Positions 21,736-30,322 of a DNA stretch of 64,000 bases are shown here, one piece after another. The notes under the pieces are model-generated. The model searched no databases. It was given only the letters and a program-made list of their open reading frames with translations, and was not told the origin of the DNA. The stretch is from Liopterus haemorrhoidalis (lineage: Eukaryota > Arthropoda > Insecta > Coleoptera > Dytiscidae). Where the stretch lies: assembly GCA_963971575.1 (NCBI GenBank), contig OZ020617.1, positions 22,591,403-22,655,402 of the forward strand, read 5' to 3'. A program made the position numbers and the translations under genes. Within the stretch, counting starts at the first letter, position 1, and each line of letters starts with the position of its first letter.

Positions 21736-21814
21736 TCTAACAGGTTTTAACTGCTCTTAACTGTTTTTCGTCGATTCTTTCTTCTTAACAGTTAGTGACA
21801 TACTAAGTTTAAAT

Positions 21815-22549
21815 TTAATATCTATCATATTTTATAAATGTATCAAAACCTTTCCTATACCTTCCTACATCATCATTTTCTTTATCTATAACAATAAAGT
21901 CATATTTATTTTTCCAACAGTCATTACACAGTGATTTAAAATTTTCAAAACTCATATCACTGTTAACGTGATCTGTATAGACGTGTTTTAAATTTAGTTC
22001 GTCTTGTTTAAAGAGTATAATTAAATTAGCATTGTCACGTATCAACTGTTTGGGGACCTTAGTGTATGTTTGACACAAATAGAAGCAGTCAATAAGGCTA
22101 TGTCTTCCTCTAGAAAAGAAGTCTCTAATTTTATCTTGTTTTCCGCAAATAACATCATCAAATATAAAAACTGAATTATTTTTCACGCTTATAGGATCTA
22201 TAATATCATCATTATCAGTAAAAGGATGATATTCAATTCCTTTTATTCCATCTAAAACGTTTTTTAAAAAAATGTATTTATGTTGATACAGCGACTTAGA
22301 ATATATGTACACATTTTTAAACTTAACGCCATTTAAATCAAATAATAAGCTTAACATAACATTAGATTTTCCACAACCACTTGGTCCACATATAAGTGCT
22401 CTAATATCATTTGGTAACAAGGTGCTGTGTCTTTTTGTTGATGACTTAAAATCACCTATATAGTCATCTAAATTGATCACGTTCAATTTTTGTCTTTGTT
22501 TAATGAGTTTCATTGTTATACTGAACCTATAAATATGTTGCAAATGCAT
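21815..22549 (-). CDS. Packaging ATPase, FtsK/HerA (A32-like)
   Basis: The 244-residue ATPase has a Walker A loop LICGPSGCGKSNV (about 53-65) and a Walker B strand SVFIFDDVI (about 125-133). SRGRHSLIDCFYLCQTYTKV shortly after contains the sensor-like glutamine. Enzymes of this class pump genome DNA into preformed capsids in polintons, adenovirus-like and NCLDV lineages. Length matches the family. The real start may be the second methionine (MKLIKQRQKL), since the first 12 residues look untypical. It is divergent from the PLA2 gene with only 30 bp between the two starts, implying a shared bidirectional promoter. Confidence 0.93.
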   Translation of the reverse strand: MHLQHIYRFSITMKLIKQRQKLNVINLDDYIGDFKSSTKRHSTLLPNDIRALICGPSGCGKSNVMLSLLFDLNGVKFKNVYIYSKSLYQHKYIFLKNVLDGIKGIEYHPFTDNDDIIDPISVKNNSVFIFDDVICGKQDKIRDFFSRGRHSLIDCFYLCQTYTKVPKQLIRDNANLIILFKQDELNLKHVYTDHVNSDMSFENFKSLCNDCWKNKYDFIVIDKENDDVGRYRKGFDTFIKYDRY

Positions 22550-22579
22550 TTATAACATTCATTCTTAATCGAAACGTTC

Positions 22580-23398
22580 ATGTTAACATACGGTGCAGGT
22601 GAAATTCTCAACAAGGTAATTAATTCACTACCAGTTGAATTGCATCTGAACGGTTACCAGTTTTGTGGTCCAGGTACGAAATTAGAAAAACGGTTAGCAC
22701 GAGGTGACACTGGAATTAATCCACTCGATTCTGCTTGCAAAATTCATGATATTGCATATTCAAAATCTAAAGATTTAAAGAGTCGTCACGAAGCAGATAA
22801 AATATTAGAAAACGAGGCATGGAGACGTTTTAAGACATCAGATGCAAAGTTTGGAGAACGCGCTGCAGCTTGGTCCGTTACGAATGCTATGAAAGTAAAG
22901 AGAAAATTAGGAATGGGTGTGTGCAAGAGAAAGAAAGGAAAAAACAGGAAGAAAAATGGTGGTGGTATTTCTAACAGAAAAACTACATCTAATCGTTCGA
23001 GAAAAAGAGTTAATTCATTTAAAACAAATAAATCAGAAACTGATATTAAAAATAACATAAACTTAGCTTTAGCAGCTTCCAAAGCAATTGTGAAAGACTT
23101 AGGTGATAAAAGGAAAATAAAAAAACCTCGTGTGATTCCAATTCCAAAACAGGGTGGTATCTTACCACTGATACCAATTTTCGCAGGTTTAAGCGCACTC
23201 GGTAGTTTAGCAGGTGGTGCTGCAGCTATACATAAAGCTATAAAATCAACTGACGCAGCCAGAAAAAATTTGCAAGAATCACATCGGCACAATAAAACGA
23301 TCGAAGCTATTGCATTGAATTCCAAAAAAGGCGAAGGATTATATTTAAAATCTTACAAGAAAGGATTAGGTTTATATTTGAGAAAATCAAAAAACTGA
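22580..23398 (+). CDS. PLA2-domain minor capsid protein
   Basis: The 272-residue protein has a parvovirus-VP1-type phospholipase A2 domain in residues 20-75: the calcium loop YQFCGPGT, and the catalytic pair in ACKIHDIAY (His56-Asp57), followed by SRHEADKIL. A lysine/arginine-rich region follows (about 110-150, CKRKKGKNRKKNGGG), a likely nuclear signal or DNA-binding part. A hydrophobic, glycine/alanine-rich segment lies at about 190-220 (LPLIPIFAGLSALGSLAGGA), and glycine/leucine/tyrosine repeats (GEGLYLKSYKKGLGLYL) near the end. Such proteins are carried in the virion and help it cross a membrane. The frame is intact. The protease frame opens before this gene ends and overlaps its last 100 bases. 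Confidence 0.9.
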   Translation: MLTYGAGEILNKVINSLPVELHLNGYQFCGPGTKLEKRLARGDTGINPLDSACKIHDIAYSKSKDLKSRHEADKILENEAWRRFKTSDAKFGERAAAWSVTNAMKVKRKLGMGVCKRKKGKNRKKNGGGISNRKTTSNRSRKRVNSFKTNKSETDIKNNINLALAASKAIVKDLGDKRKIKKPRVIPIPKQGGILPLIPIFAGLSALGSLAGGAAAIHKAIKSTDAARKNLQESHRHNKTIEAIALNSKKGEGLYLKSYKKGLGLYLRKSKN

Positions 23399-23484
23399 TA
23401 CAAAAACTACCTCGAAGACCATTAACAAATCTAGATATTGAAAAATTTGCCAGAAATAATATATTAAACTTCAGGGGTGTCTAT

Positions 23485-23754
23485 ATGCGTGATACTCTAC
23501 CTCAAAATCCTCGATATACTGAAAAGGGAATTATAAATTTAGATAGTAATAAAGGTCAAGGGACTCACTGGACTGCTTACAGCAAGAAGGGTAATGTCGT
23601 AAACTATTTCGATAGTTATGGAAATTTGCAACCACCCCAGGAATTAGTTAAATACTTTCGAGGTAGTACGATAAAATACAATTATGATAATTATCAAAAA
23701 TCTAATAAGTATAACTGTGGTCATTTAAGTTTAAAATTTTTACTTACAAAATAG
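23485..23754 (+). CDS. Adenovirus-type cysteine protease
   Basis: The open frame from the first methionine gives 89 residues, with GTHWTAY (catalytic His), VNYFDSYG (Asp), a glutamine in NYQKSNKY and NCGHLSL (Cys), the four-residue active site of the maturation proteases of adenoviruses and Mavericks. Family-like sequence (RRPLTNLDIEKFARNNILNF) starts earlier, about 23404, in the same frame but without any ATG. The frame is open from 23294, inside the PLA2 gene. Either the start codon was lost, or an upstream non-ATG, frameshift or spliced start is used. From the first ATG the N-terminal part would be missing. The protease would trim capsid proteins during assembly. Confidence 0.85.
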   Translation: MRDTLPQNPRYTEKGIINLDSNKGQGTHWTAYSKKGNVVNYFDSYGNLQPPQELVKYFRGSTIKYNYDNYQKSNKYNCGHLSLKFLLTK

Positions 23755-23780
23755 CAAGTAATCCTAACATTTTACCAGTC

Positions 23781-24476
23781 ATGTCTTTAACGTTCACTTT
23801 AATAGGTAACAGTAGTATACTGTCTGAAACATATTATCCACCAATTGAACTGGATACAAATTTCAGTTACTGTATTGGTCTGATCGGTTTCTATACATAT
23901 AATTCAATCCCGAACATTGAAGATCAGAATAATAAATTTATCATCATAACAAAGGAAGGAAAAAAGGAAATAAAAATTCCTGTGGGTGTTTACGAAATCA
24001 AAGATATTGAAAAATATTTGCAATCGAAATTAAGTAGTGAGGATATTTCTTTAAAACCGAACAACAACACATTGAAATGTGAAATTAAATGTAAACATGA
24101 TATAGATTTTTCTAGCGAGAAAGGTACACTGAGAGAACTTTTGGGATTTTCACAAAGGATATTAAAAGCTGAAGAGAAACATGAATCTGATTTGCCTGTA
24201 AAAATCAGGAAAGTTACAAGTATACACATTGATTGTAACATAGCTACTGGTGCATATTTCGGTAAAAGATTAGGTCGCAGTGTGTATCAGTTTTCACCAA
24301 CTGTGGACCCAGGTTTTTCCATTGATATCGAACCCTCTAAACCCAGATACCTACAAGTGAATACATGTATGATAGATAACATTACACTCACTATATTAGA
24401 CCAAGATAAAGACTTAGTGAATTTTAATGCAGAATCTATAGTAGTTATTCTGGAATTAAAGAAATGCTCTAAATAA
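23781..24476 (+). CDS. Penton-like minor capsid protein
   Basis: The 231-residue protein begins MSLTFTLIGN and has SYCIGLIGFYTYNSIPNI, then VGVYEIKDIEKYL, LRELLGFSQRIL and CNIATGAYFGKR. This layout matches the protein next to the major capsid gene in insect Mavericks, which has been proposed to be the penton (single jelly roll) that fills the five-fold vertices. The gene order protease, penton, major capsid is the usual one. The frame is complete and starts 26 bp after the protease stop. The penton role rests on family assignment by pattern and on context. Confidence 0.8.
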   Translation: MSLTFTLIGNSSILSETYYPPIELDTNFSYCIGLIGFYTYNSIPNIEDQNNKFIIITKEGKKEIKIPVGVYEIKDIEKYLQSKLSSEDISLKPNNNTLKCEIKCKHDIDFSSEKGTLRELLGFSQRILKAEEKHESDLPVKIRKVTSIHIDCNIATGAYFGKRLGRSVYQFSPTVDPGFSIDIEPSKPRYLQVNTCMIDNITLTILDQDKDLVNFNAESIVVILELKKCSK

Positions 24477-24533
24477 AACTAATATTCAACATAGGATAAT
24501 AATCATATTCATTAACACCTTCAAGGTATTAAG

Positions 24534-24674
24534 ATGGGTTTACAGTTTAATATAAAAGACAAAACGAATGTTCAGAATTGCAGTACGAGAAAAAACAACG
24601 AATCAGTAACAACTGAAATTAAACAGAAATTAAAAGAATTAGGTTATAAAGTGAAAGAAAAAAAATATGGATAA
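24534..24674 (+). CDS. 46-residue small basic protein before the capsid gene
   Basis: A complete short frame (MGLQFNIKDKTNVQN at the start, KQKLKELGYKVKEKK near the end), lysine-rich, whose stop overlaps the start of the major capsid gene (ATGGATAA). The tight overlap and its coding-like composition suggest a real gene translated before the capsid protein, or by a reinitiation mechanism. It could be a small core or DNA-binding protein, but there is no recognisable domain. Confidence 0.55.
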   Translation: MGLQFNIKDKTNVQNCSTRKNNESVTTEIKQKLKELGYKVKEKKYG

Positions 24675-25860
24675 ACTAAGTATTTTTTCCGATGTTTCAT
24701 TTGATGACACTTTCTTAAAAGAAGAAATACATACTTATCAACCTACATCTAGAAATTTTGATAACAACGATGAAATAAGAATTTTGATCCAGCATCAAGA
24801 TTTGTGTACAGTACCAAGTGAAAGTTATATATATATCAGCGGTGGAGTTACAGTTCCTGACAGTTCACCCAAAACAACTTCTGTAAAATTCATCAGAAAC
24901 TGTTTTGCATTTCTCTTCGAGGAAATTCGCTATGAATTAAATGGTATCGAGATTGATAAATGCAGAAATGCAGGGATCACAACAACTATCAAGGGGTACT
25001 TATCGCATACGGATAATCAATCACAAGTTTTAGAAATATCAGGATGGTTCCCAACTGGACAATGCAAAACATATTTCGATGAACACAAAAAATTTCACTG
25101 CCTACTTCCCCTTAAGTATTTCTTAGGCTTTGCTGAAGATTATAAAAAAATCATTGTTAATGTTAAACAGGAACTTATTTTAATAAGAACAAGAACTGAT
25201 GAAAATGTATTTCAAAGTCCTGCAGGTGCAAAATTAAAAATTGATAAGCTAGAATGGCGCATGCCTCATCTTTATCCTAATGAGGAAAAAAAGATTGAAT
25301 TAGAAAAACATGGACTGTTAGCAGATATGTCGATTTCAATTCCGTTCAGAAGATGGGAACTGCACGAACTTCCTGCTCTGCGTAACACGAATAAGGACAT
25401 ATGGACTGTGAAAACATCTAGAGATCTAGAGAAACCTAGATATGTTATAGTGGCTTTTCAGGAAGCACCAGTAACTGATTCATCAAAATTTAAAGGATGT
25501 AACATACGTAACATAAAGGTGTATCTAAACTCAGAACAATATCCCTATGAAAACTTGAATTTAAATTTATCAAACGGTGATTATCTAGCTGCTTACTACA
25601 TGTATGCAGTATTTCAGAACAGTTACTATAACAAAAAAAATACACCTATTTTAAACTATGAATCATTCAAGGATCATTTTATATTTGTATTTGATGTGTC
25701 TAAACAAAATGAAAGCGTAAAAGCATCAGCGATTGACTTAAAATTGGAAATGGAAGCGACTACGAATTTTAAACCACAGACTAAAGTATTCTGTCTCATT
25801 CTTTATGATTGTATCATAAACTACACACCATCAACAGGATACGTACGAAAATTAGTATAA
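24667..25860 (+). CDS. Major capsid protein (Maverick hexon-like)
   Basis: The 397-residue protein starts MDKLSIFSDVSFDDTFLKEE. Characteristic blocks are DEIRILIQHQDLCTVPSESY, FLFEEIRYELNGIEIDKCRN, VKQELILIRTRTDENVF, LEWRMPHLYPNE and EKPRYVIVAFQ. This is the pattern of the double-jelly-roll major capsid protein of insect Mavericks, the hexon-like building block of an icosahedral virion. Length is close to that of the family and the frame is uninterrupted, which with the ATPase, protease and penton means a complete capsid set. It starts inside the last codons of the 46-residue frame. Confidence 0.93.
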   Translation: MDKLSIFSDVSFDDTFLKEEIHTYQPTSRNFDNNDEIRILIQHQDLCTVPSESYIYISGGVTVPDSSPKTTSVKFIRNCFAFLFEEIRYELNGIEIDKCRNAGITTTIKGYLSHTDNQSQVLEISGWFPTGQCKTYFDEHKKFHCLLPLKYFLGFAEDYKKIIVNVKQELILIRTRTDENVFQSPAGAKLKIDKLEWRMPHLYPNEEKKIELEKHGLLADMSISIPFRRWELHELPALRNTNKDIWTVKTSRDLEKPRYVIVAFQEAPVTDSSKFKGCNIRNIKVYLNSEQYPYENLNLNLSNGDYLAAYYMYAVFQNSYYNKKNTPILNYESFKDHFIFVFDVSKQNESVKASAIDLKLEMEATTNFKPQTKVFCLILYDCIINYTPSTGYVRKLV

Positions 25861-25875
25861 AATGTAATCAGTTGT

Positions 25876-26406
25876 ATGCTACTGATACAGTTTTACACTG
25901 TCTTCTCAATTATGAACATGACGCAAAACATCTGTGTAATAGATATACAAGGTTTTATGATCAATGATGAATTTATACCGAAGGAATTATCAATAGGTTA
26001 CAATATTGATGAAATTTATAATTATTTATTTAAACCGATTGTACCCTATCAACAACTCAGTGACCGAGATAAGAAACAGATAAAATGGTTAGAATACAAT
26101 TACCACAGACTAGTCTACAACCAAGGACACATTCAGCTTAATCAGTTAAAATGCATCCTGTTATCTCATTTATGTAAAAATAATATAATATTTGTGAAAG
26201 GTGAAATTAAAGAAAAATATTTAAAACAAATTTTAGGCGATACTCATGAAATTATCAATTTGGAATGTGATAACGATTCTCCAAAAATATCATCAACATT
26301 TTATGACAAATGTGTATATCATAAAAATAAGTATGGTGTTTGTAGCCAACATAATGTTAATATTTTATTAATATATGTAAACGATGTATATTTTGTTAAA
26401 AAATAA
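25876..26406 (+). CDS. Conserved hypothetical protein (176 aa)
   Basis: The 176-residue protein likely starts at MNMTQNICVIDIQGF (residue 13). Blocks are CVIDIQGFMINDEFIPKELS, DKKQIKWLEYNYHRL, NIIFVKGEIKEKYL, IINLECDNDSPKI and paired Cys/His (CVYHKNKYGVCSQHN). Proteins with this outline occur widely in insect genomes and near viral-type elements without an assigned role. The opening VIDIQGF...E resembles motif I of DEDD exonucleases with changed residues, so a degenerate nuclease fold is possible; this is speculation. It lies 15 bp after the capsid gene and probably in its transcript. Confidence 0.65.
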   Translation: MLLIQFYTVFSIMNMTQNICVIDIQGFMINDEFIPKELSIGYNIDEIYNYLFKPIVPYQQLSDRDKKQIKWLEYNYHRLVYNQGHIQLNQLKCILLSHLCKNNIIFVKGEIKEKYLKQILGDTHEIINLECDNDSPKISSTFYDKCVYHKNKYGVCSQHNVNILLIYVNDVYFVKK

Positions 26407-26522
26407 AATATGATTTTAAATACATATGTATATATTTTCATTATACCTACCTTCTCACAAACCTGTAGGAAAAAAAACAAAGGTGAAAAAAGAAAATTAA
26501 ATATCACTTCATAATAATTTTA

Positions 26523-27377
26523 TTATTCACTCTTTCTTTCATACATTTCAAACAAATTTTTATCATGCACAAACCATTCCACCGGTCCATTCCACAAACT
26601 TTCAAAATCTTCAAACATCTTGTTTTCATTATGAACGTAAACCATTTCATAAAATATTAATCTTCTGAAATCATTAATGATGTCAGGACTTGACCACAAT
26701 CCATTGTTATGAAGAGTGTCAACAATCAATTTATTTTTTAAGGATTCATGAAAATGTTTCATCGTATATTTTTTTACATCGATTTTTTTTAAGTCTGTTA
26801 AAACATTTCCAAGAATGTAATTGTAGTAATCGAAAAATTCAAGAGAGTTTAAAATTTTTAATCGATATGTGAAAATATCTTTTAACTTAAAAAGAGCATC
26901 AGATTCTTTCGATGTCAACGTGTATGAATAAGAATTCATCCAAGTTATAGTGACGATCTTGCTTCCTGCATTTCCTCCAAAATGTATACCGTATTCATCA
27001 AAATCGATATAACCTTTGCGATTATAATTACCGACATCGTTAGAAAAATAATCCAGTATGCAATGTTCATGTTGTTCGATGAAACGATTCCAAGAAAATT
27101 CGCTGAACGTTATTCCCTTCTTCTGCGACTTACAATCGGTTAATTTCACGATGGGAATGAAATTCTGAACTGGTGATAATCCAATTATTATAAAATTCGT
27201 TTTATTCAAATTGTAAACCGATTCTAGCAATAAATGATTTTCTTCATAGTTGTTGGCTATTAACTTCTTCAGAGTTTCTTCTAGACTAATCATCATTGGT
27301 TGTGAAGATGGTGATGGTACGCTGTCTGCGTCCACGTCTGCGGATTTAATTTTTTTTTTTGATGGAGGTTCTGTCAT
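26523..27377 (-). CDS. Unrecognised Maverick protein (284 aa)
   Basis: The N-terminus has a basic patch like a nuclear signal (PPSKKKIKSADVD). A middle block reads GITFSEFSWNRFIEQHEHCI and IDFDEYGIHFGGNAGSKIVTITW, then LTSKESDALFKLKDIFTYR. The arrangement of a strand-rich middle followed by helices, and the nuclear signal, recall small DNA-binding or transcription-cofactor proteins, but I do not recognise the family. It converges with the 176-residue gene. Upstream lie a splice-acceptor-like TGCAG just before the start (27391-27396 on the minus strand) and the shared promoter motif with a TATA box, so a 5' leader intron is likely. Confidence 0.65.
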   Translation of the reverse strand: MTEPPSKKKIKSADVDADSVPSPSSQPMMISLEETLKKLIANNYEENHLLLESVYNLNKTNFIIIGLSPVQNFIPIVKLTDCKSQKKGITFSEFSWNRFIEQHEHCILDYFSNDVGNYNRKGYIDFDEYGIHFGGNAGSKIVTITWMNSYSYTLTSKESDALFKLKDIFTYRLKILNSLEFFDYYNYILGNVLTDLKKIDVKKYTMKHFHESLKNKLIVDTLHNNGLWSSPDIINDFRRLIFYEMVYVHNENKMFEDFESLWNGPVEWFVHDKNLFEMYERKSE

Positions 27378-27485
27378 TTTCTTAAAATTCTGCAGTTAAA
27401 GAAAAAATTTAAAATAATAATAAATACATGTTTTGGTAGAACATAATTTAATACAAACCTCTATTAAATATTGTAGATCTTCTCA

Positions 27486-27540
27486 GCACGTTCACAGATG
27501 TGGTAATAAAATTAAATCTCCCGTAACAACCGTTTATATA
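27486..27540 (-). promoter_or_regulatory. Shared upstream motif with TATA box before the 284-residue gene
   Basis: On the minus strand TATATAAACG (27531-27540) is followed about 11 bp later by GAGATTTAATTTTATTACCA and the rest of the conserved block (27486-27520). The gene starts 109 bp downstream. TATA spacing is the same as before the BIR gene. Confidence 0.7.
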
Positions 27541-27587
27541 CGGGCCCAGACCCCGCCGCCGTCCGCTCGCCTGTTTTTGAAAACATC

Positions 27588-27790
27588 GAAAGCCTTTTTG
27601 AAAAAATTTTTACATAAAAAACCTATGCGGATACTAGGACACAATTACGTAAAAAACTTATGCTGATTTTAGAACACAATTACGTAAAAAACCTATGCGG
27701 ATGCCAATCGTCCCACCCATGTTAAATCCCATAAGGATTTTCAGAAATTTTCTTAAAAACGGATGCCAATCGTCCCACCGATATTTGGAT
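27588..27790 (+). repeat. Internal copy of the Maverick tip
   Basis: From GAAAGCCTTTTTGAAAAAAT this segment parallels the real right end (30095-30310): the same spacer words and iterons (GGATGCCAATCGTCCCACC at about 27699 and 27762), in the same orientation. It breaks off at GGATGCCAATG, about 16 bp before the true tip would end, and passes into 120-bp repeats. It looks like a former right end now inside the element. Confidence 0.8.
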
Positions 27791-28071
27791 GCCAATGTTT
27801 CTTAATTATACCTACGAAACTCTAGACATTTCTAACGATAATATATCCGTAAGTTCCTAAAGAATAAAACTGCAGGATTTGGTTCAGATAGGTCAAAGGA
27901 CATAGGAGTGTCCAGGGTTTCTTAATTATACCTACAAAACCTCAGACATTTCTAACGTTAATATATCCGTAAGTTCCTAAAGAATAAAACTGCAAGATTT
28001 GGTTCAGATCGGTCAAAGGACATAGGAGTGTCCAGGGTTTCTTAATTATATCTACGAAACCCTAAACATTT
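27791..28071 (+). repeat. Internal 120-bp repeat units
   Basis: Two complete 120-bp units and part of a third, slightly more diverged than those in the outer arms (for example CTAACGATAATATATCC). The last unit is cut after CCTAAACATTTC and joins the inverted-arm sequence at 28072. Confidence 0.8.
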
Positions 28072-28349
28072 CATCAGTATTTTTTATATTTTAAGTAACC
28101 ACAATAACAGTTTTGTGGTAAAACAAAGAGATACATGTTGAAACTATTTTTCAAATAACAGATATAACATTTGATAATAAGTATTGTTTTCTTAAAAATA
28201 AAAAATATATTATTTTTTGTAATATTTGTTATCTGCCCCTTCTCCTTTCATTCCGTGTATATAAATATAAATTTTATAGAATATTCTGTATATATTAAAT
28301 TTCCTCCACGAAGATCAATTCAACTAATATAATTAATACTTCTATAGTC

Positions 28350-28688
28350 ATGGACGAATTGAATAAAGTAGGTGATCTCTATTATAAAAAACTTAGTGAA
28401 TTAAATCTAAATGAAGAATATAACATTACTGAAGCAAAATATTTTGAACATTCAGAATATGGCGAAGCTATAATAGTAACAGTGAGCAACGAATTCAAAG
28501 TATTTTTGCCAAAAAGATTTACTGATATTAGCACTGAAGCATTTGAAGAATTAAAAAAATCTTCCTTTGTTTTATACAAAAACGAAGGATGCAACAACTT
28601 ATCACTAAAATTTAAAAAGAAAACTGCAGATAAAAGAAAAGGAAACATTCGAAAAAGAAAACTTGACTTCGAAGAAACATCAGATTAA
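28350..28688 (+). CDS. Small basic TIR-encoded protein (112 aa), right copy
   Basis: Translation is identical to the left-arm copy at 16361-16699, including the lysine/arginine-rich tail. The frame is intact and the ending overlaps the damaged 149-residue gene as on the left. Two identical copies per element would double the dose of this product. Confidence 0.65.
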   Translation: MDELNKVGDLYYKKLSELNLNEEYNITEAKYFEHSEYGEAIIVTVSNEFKVFLPKRFTDISTEAFEELKKSSFVLYKNEGCNNLSLKFKKKTADKRKGNIRKRKLDFEETSD

Positions 28689-29111
28689 AAACATGTGTAC
28701 TCCAAATTTAGATTTGGAAGAAGAAGAAGAAAGTGGTGATAATGTGTTAAATTCTATTGTGACAATTAGTGATTTAATTAATGTTCCAAGGTGCATAAAT
28801 TTTTCTCTCGATATAATTTACAAAATATATGATCAAGCTTATGTTTATTGTACTTTATGTGAAAAAGACAATCATAATCAAGTAAATACTTTTATTTCAC
28901 AAAAAATTCATGTTCTTGTCATTACAATTTAGTACATATTTTACACCTATTAAAATGCAGTAAACGTAATAATTTTTTATTTAGCATAAATTTTGAACCA
29001 ACAGGAGATCATAATGGAAAAATGTATTTTTATGAATTTGTTTTTTTGCCAACAATTTCATCAAATCTTTTGTGTGATGAATTTTCATCTTCTTCTGATG
29101 TTGAATCATAA
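28663..29111 (+). pseudogene. Frameshifted right copy of the 149-residue gene
   Basis: Agrees with the left copy to NTFISQK, then an A-run has six instead of seven bases (about 28903-28909), so translation ends after 89 residues. The rest of the coding sequence is still present out of frame to 29111, with a few substitutions. Since the left copy is intact, the element need not have lost the function. Confidence 0.8.
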
Positions 29112-29255
29112 TAAAATGTTTACAATTTATTATATGTCTTATTTTTTTGTCTGTATACAATTGTTAATAAAATGTAATTACCTATGTATAAACTATGTTT
29201 TTGCAATAATTATTAGGTTTATGTATAAGTTAATAACACTATTTTTCAATAATAA

Positions 29256-29480
29256 TTAATATAAAGTATTTGAATTTAATGATTTTTGATTTTCACTTCT
29301 TACATGTTCTTTTTCATGGTTTTGAGAGAGCTGTCTGAATAGAATATGACAGCATTTTAAACATTTTATATATATTCTTCCAGTATTTTCAATTTTTCTC
29401 AAAACAATGCAAAATGAATAATTCCTTTCTAAATATTTCAATAAATAATATGAAATAGATTTCCAAGGCTCTGGAACCAT
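29256..29480 (-). CDS. Small TIR-encoded protein with C2H2-like motif (right copy)
   Basis: Same 74-residue translation as 15567-15791, on the opposite strand as expected for the inverted arm. The promoter motif lies about 210 bp upstream (29689-29723). See the left copy for the cysteine/histidine motif. Confidence 0.5.
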   Translation of the reverse strand: MVPEPWKSISYYLLKYLERNYSFCIVLRKIENTGRIYIKCLKCCHILFRQLSQNHEKEHVRSENQKSLNSNTLY

Positions 29481-29688
29481 ATATAAGGTAAGTTCTCAGT
29501 TTCAATAATATATATAATTACCTAATATATAAAGATATAAAATATTTAGCTATATTTTAAACAAAATAAATTTAAATTCAATTATTTTTTAATTATGTTT
29601 TTTAAAAAATTAAAATACGATGAGGATTTGTTAATCAGTCTACAGTATATTTGTTAAATAAAAATATTAAATATTATTATCCTTCTTG

Positions 29689-29723
29689 GCACGTTCACAG
29701 ATGTGGTAATAAAATTAAATCTC
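29689..29723 (-). promoter_or_regulatory. Shared upstream motif, right-arm copy
   Basis: Inverted-repeat counterpart of 15324-15359, reading leftward toward the 74-residue gene. No clear TATA box precedes it. Confidence 0.6.
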
Positions 29724-29769
29724 GGATAAAGGATCGGTAGTATTCATAAACTCAAGGTCATGAGGTGGT

Positions 29770-30322
29770 CAACACCAAAGAATAAAACTGCAAGATTTGG
29801 TTCAGATAGGTCAAAGGACATAGGAGTGTCCATGGTTTCTTAATTATATCTACGAAACCCTAAACATTTCTTACGTTAATATATCCGTAAGTTCCTAAAG
29901 AATAAATCTGCAAGATTTGGTTCAGATTGGTCAAAGGACATAGGAGTGTCCAGGGTTTCTTAATTATATCTACGAAACCCTAAACATTTCTTACGTTAAT
30001 ATATCCGTAAGTTCCTAAAGAATAAAACTGCAAGATTTGGTTCAGATTGGTCAAAGGACATAGGAGTGTCCAGGGTTTGTTAATTATACCTACGAAAGCC
30101 TTTTTGAAAAAAATTTTACATAAAAAACCTACCCAAAAACTCGCGGATGCCAATCGTCCCACCCATGTTATGATTTTAGAACACAATTACGTAAAAAACA
30201 CACACCAAAAACTAGCGGATGCCAATCGTCCCACCCATGTTAAATCCCATAAGGATTTTCAGAAATTTTCTTAAAAACGGATGCCAATCGTCCCACCGCT
30301 ATTTGGATGCCAATCGTCCCCT
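29770..30322 (-). repeat. Right-end 120-bp repeats and terminal iterons
   Basis: About 2.7 units of the 120-bp repeat (29770-30090), followed by the tip with four copies of GGATGCCAATCGTCC (about 30144, 30218, 30280 and 30306). It mirrors the left end with two units fewer. Confidence 0.85.

Larger units (their letters stand above)
27378..28071. other. Promoter region followed by an internal terminal-repeat remnant
   Basis: There is no gene. It contains, in order, the promoter of the 284-residue gene (27486-27540), a copy of the element tip (27588-27790) and two to three 120-bp units (27791-28071), then the junction to the inverted left arm at 28072. Confidence 0.8.

Noticed and set aside
22786..23325. 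179-codon minus-strand frame
   Set aside because: It is antisense to the PLA2 minor capsid gene, whose domain and catalytic residues are clear.
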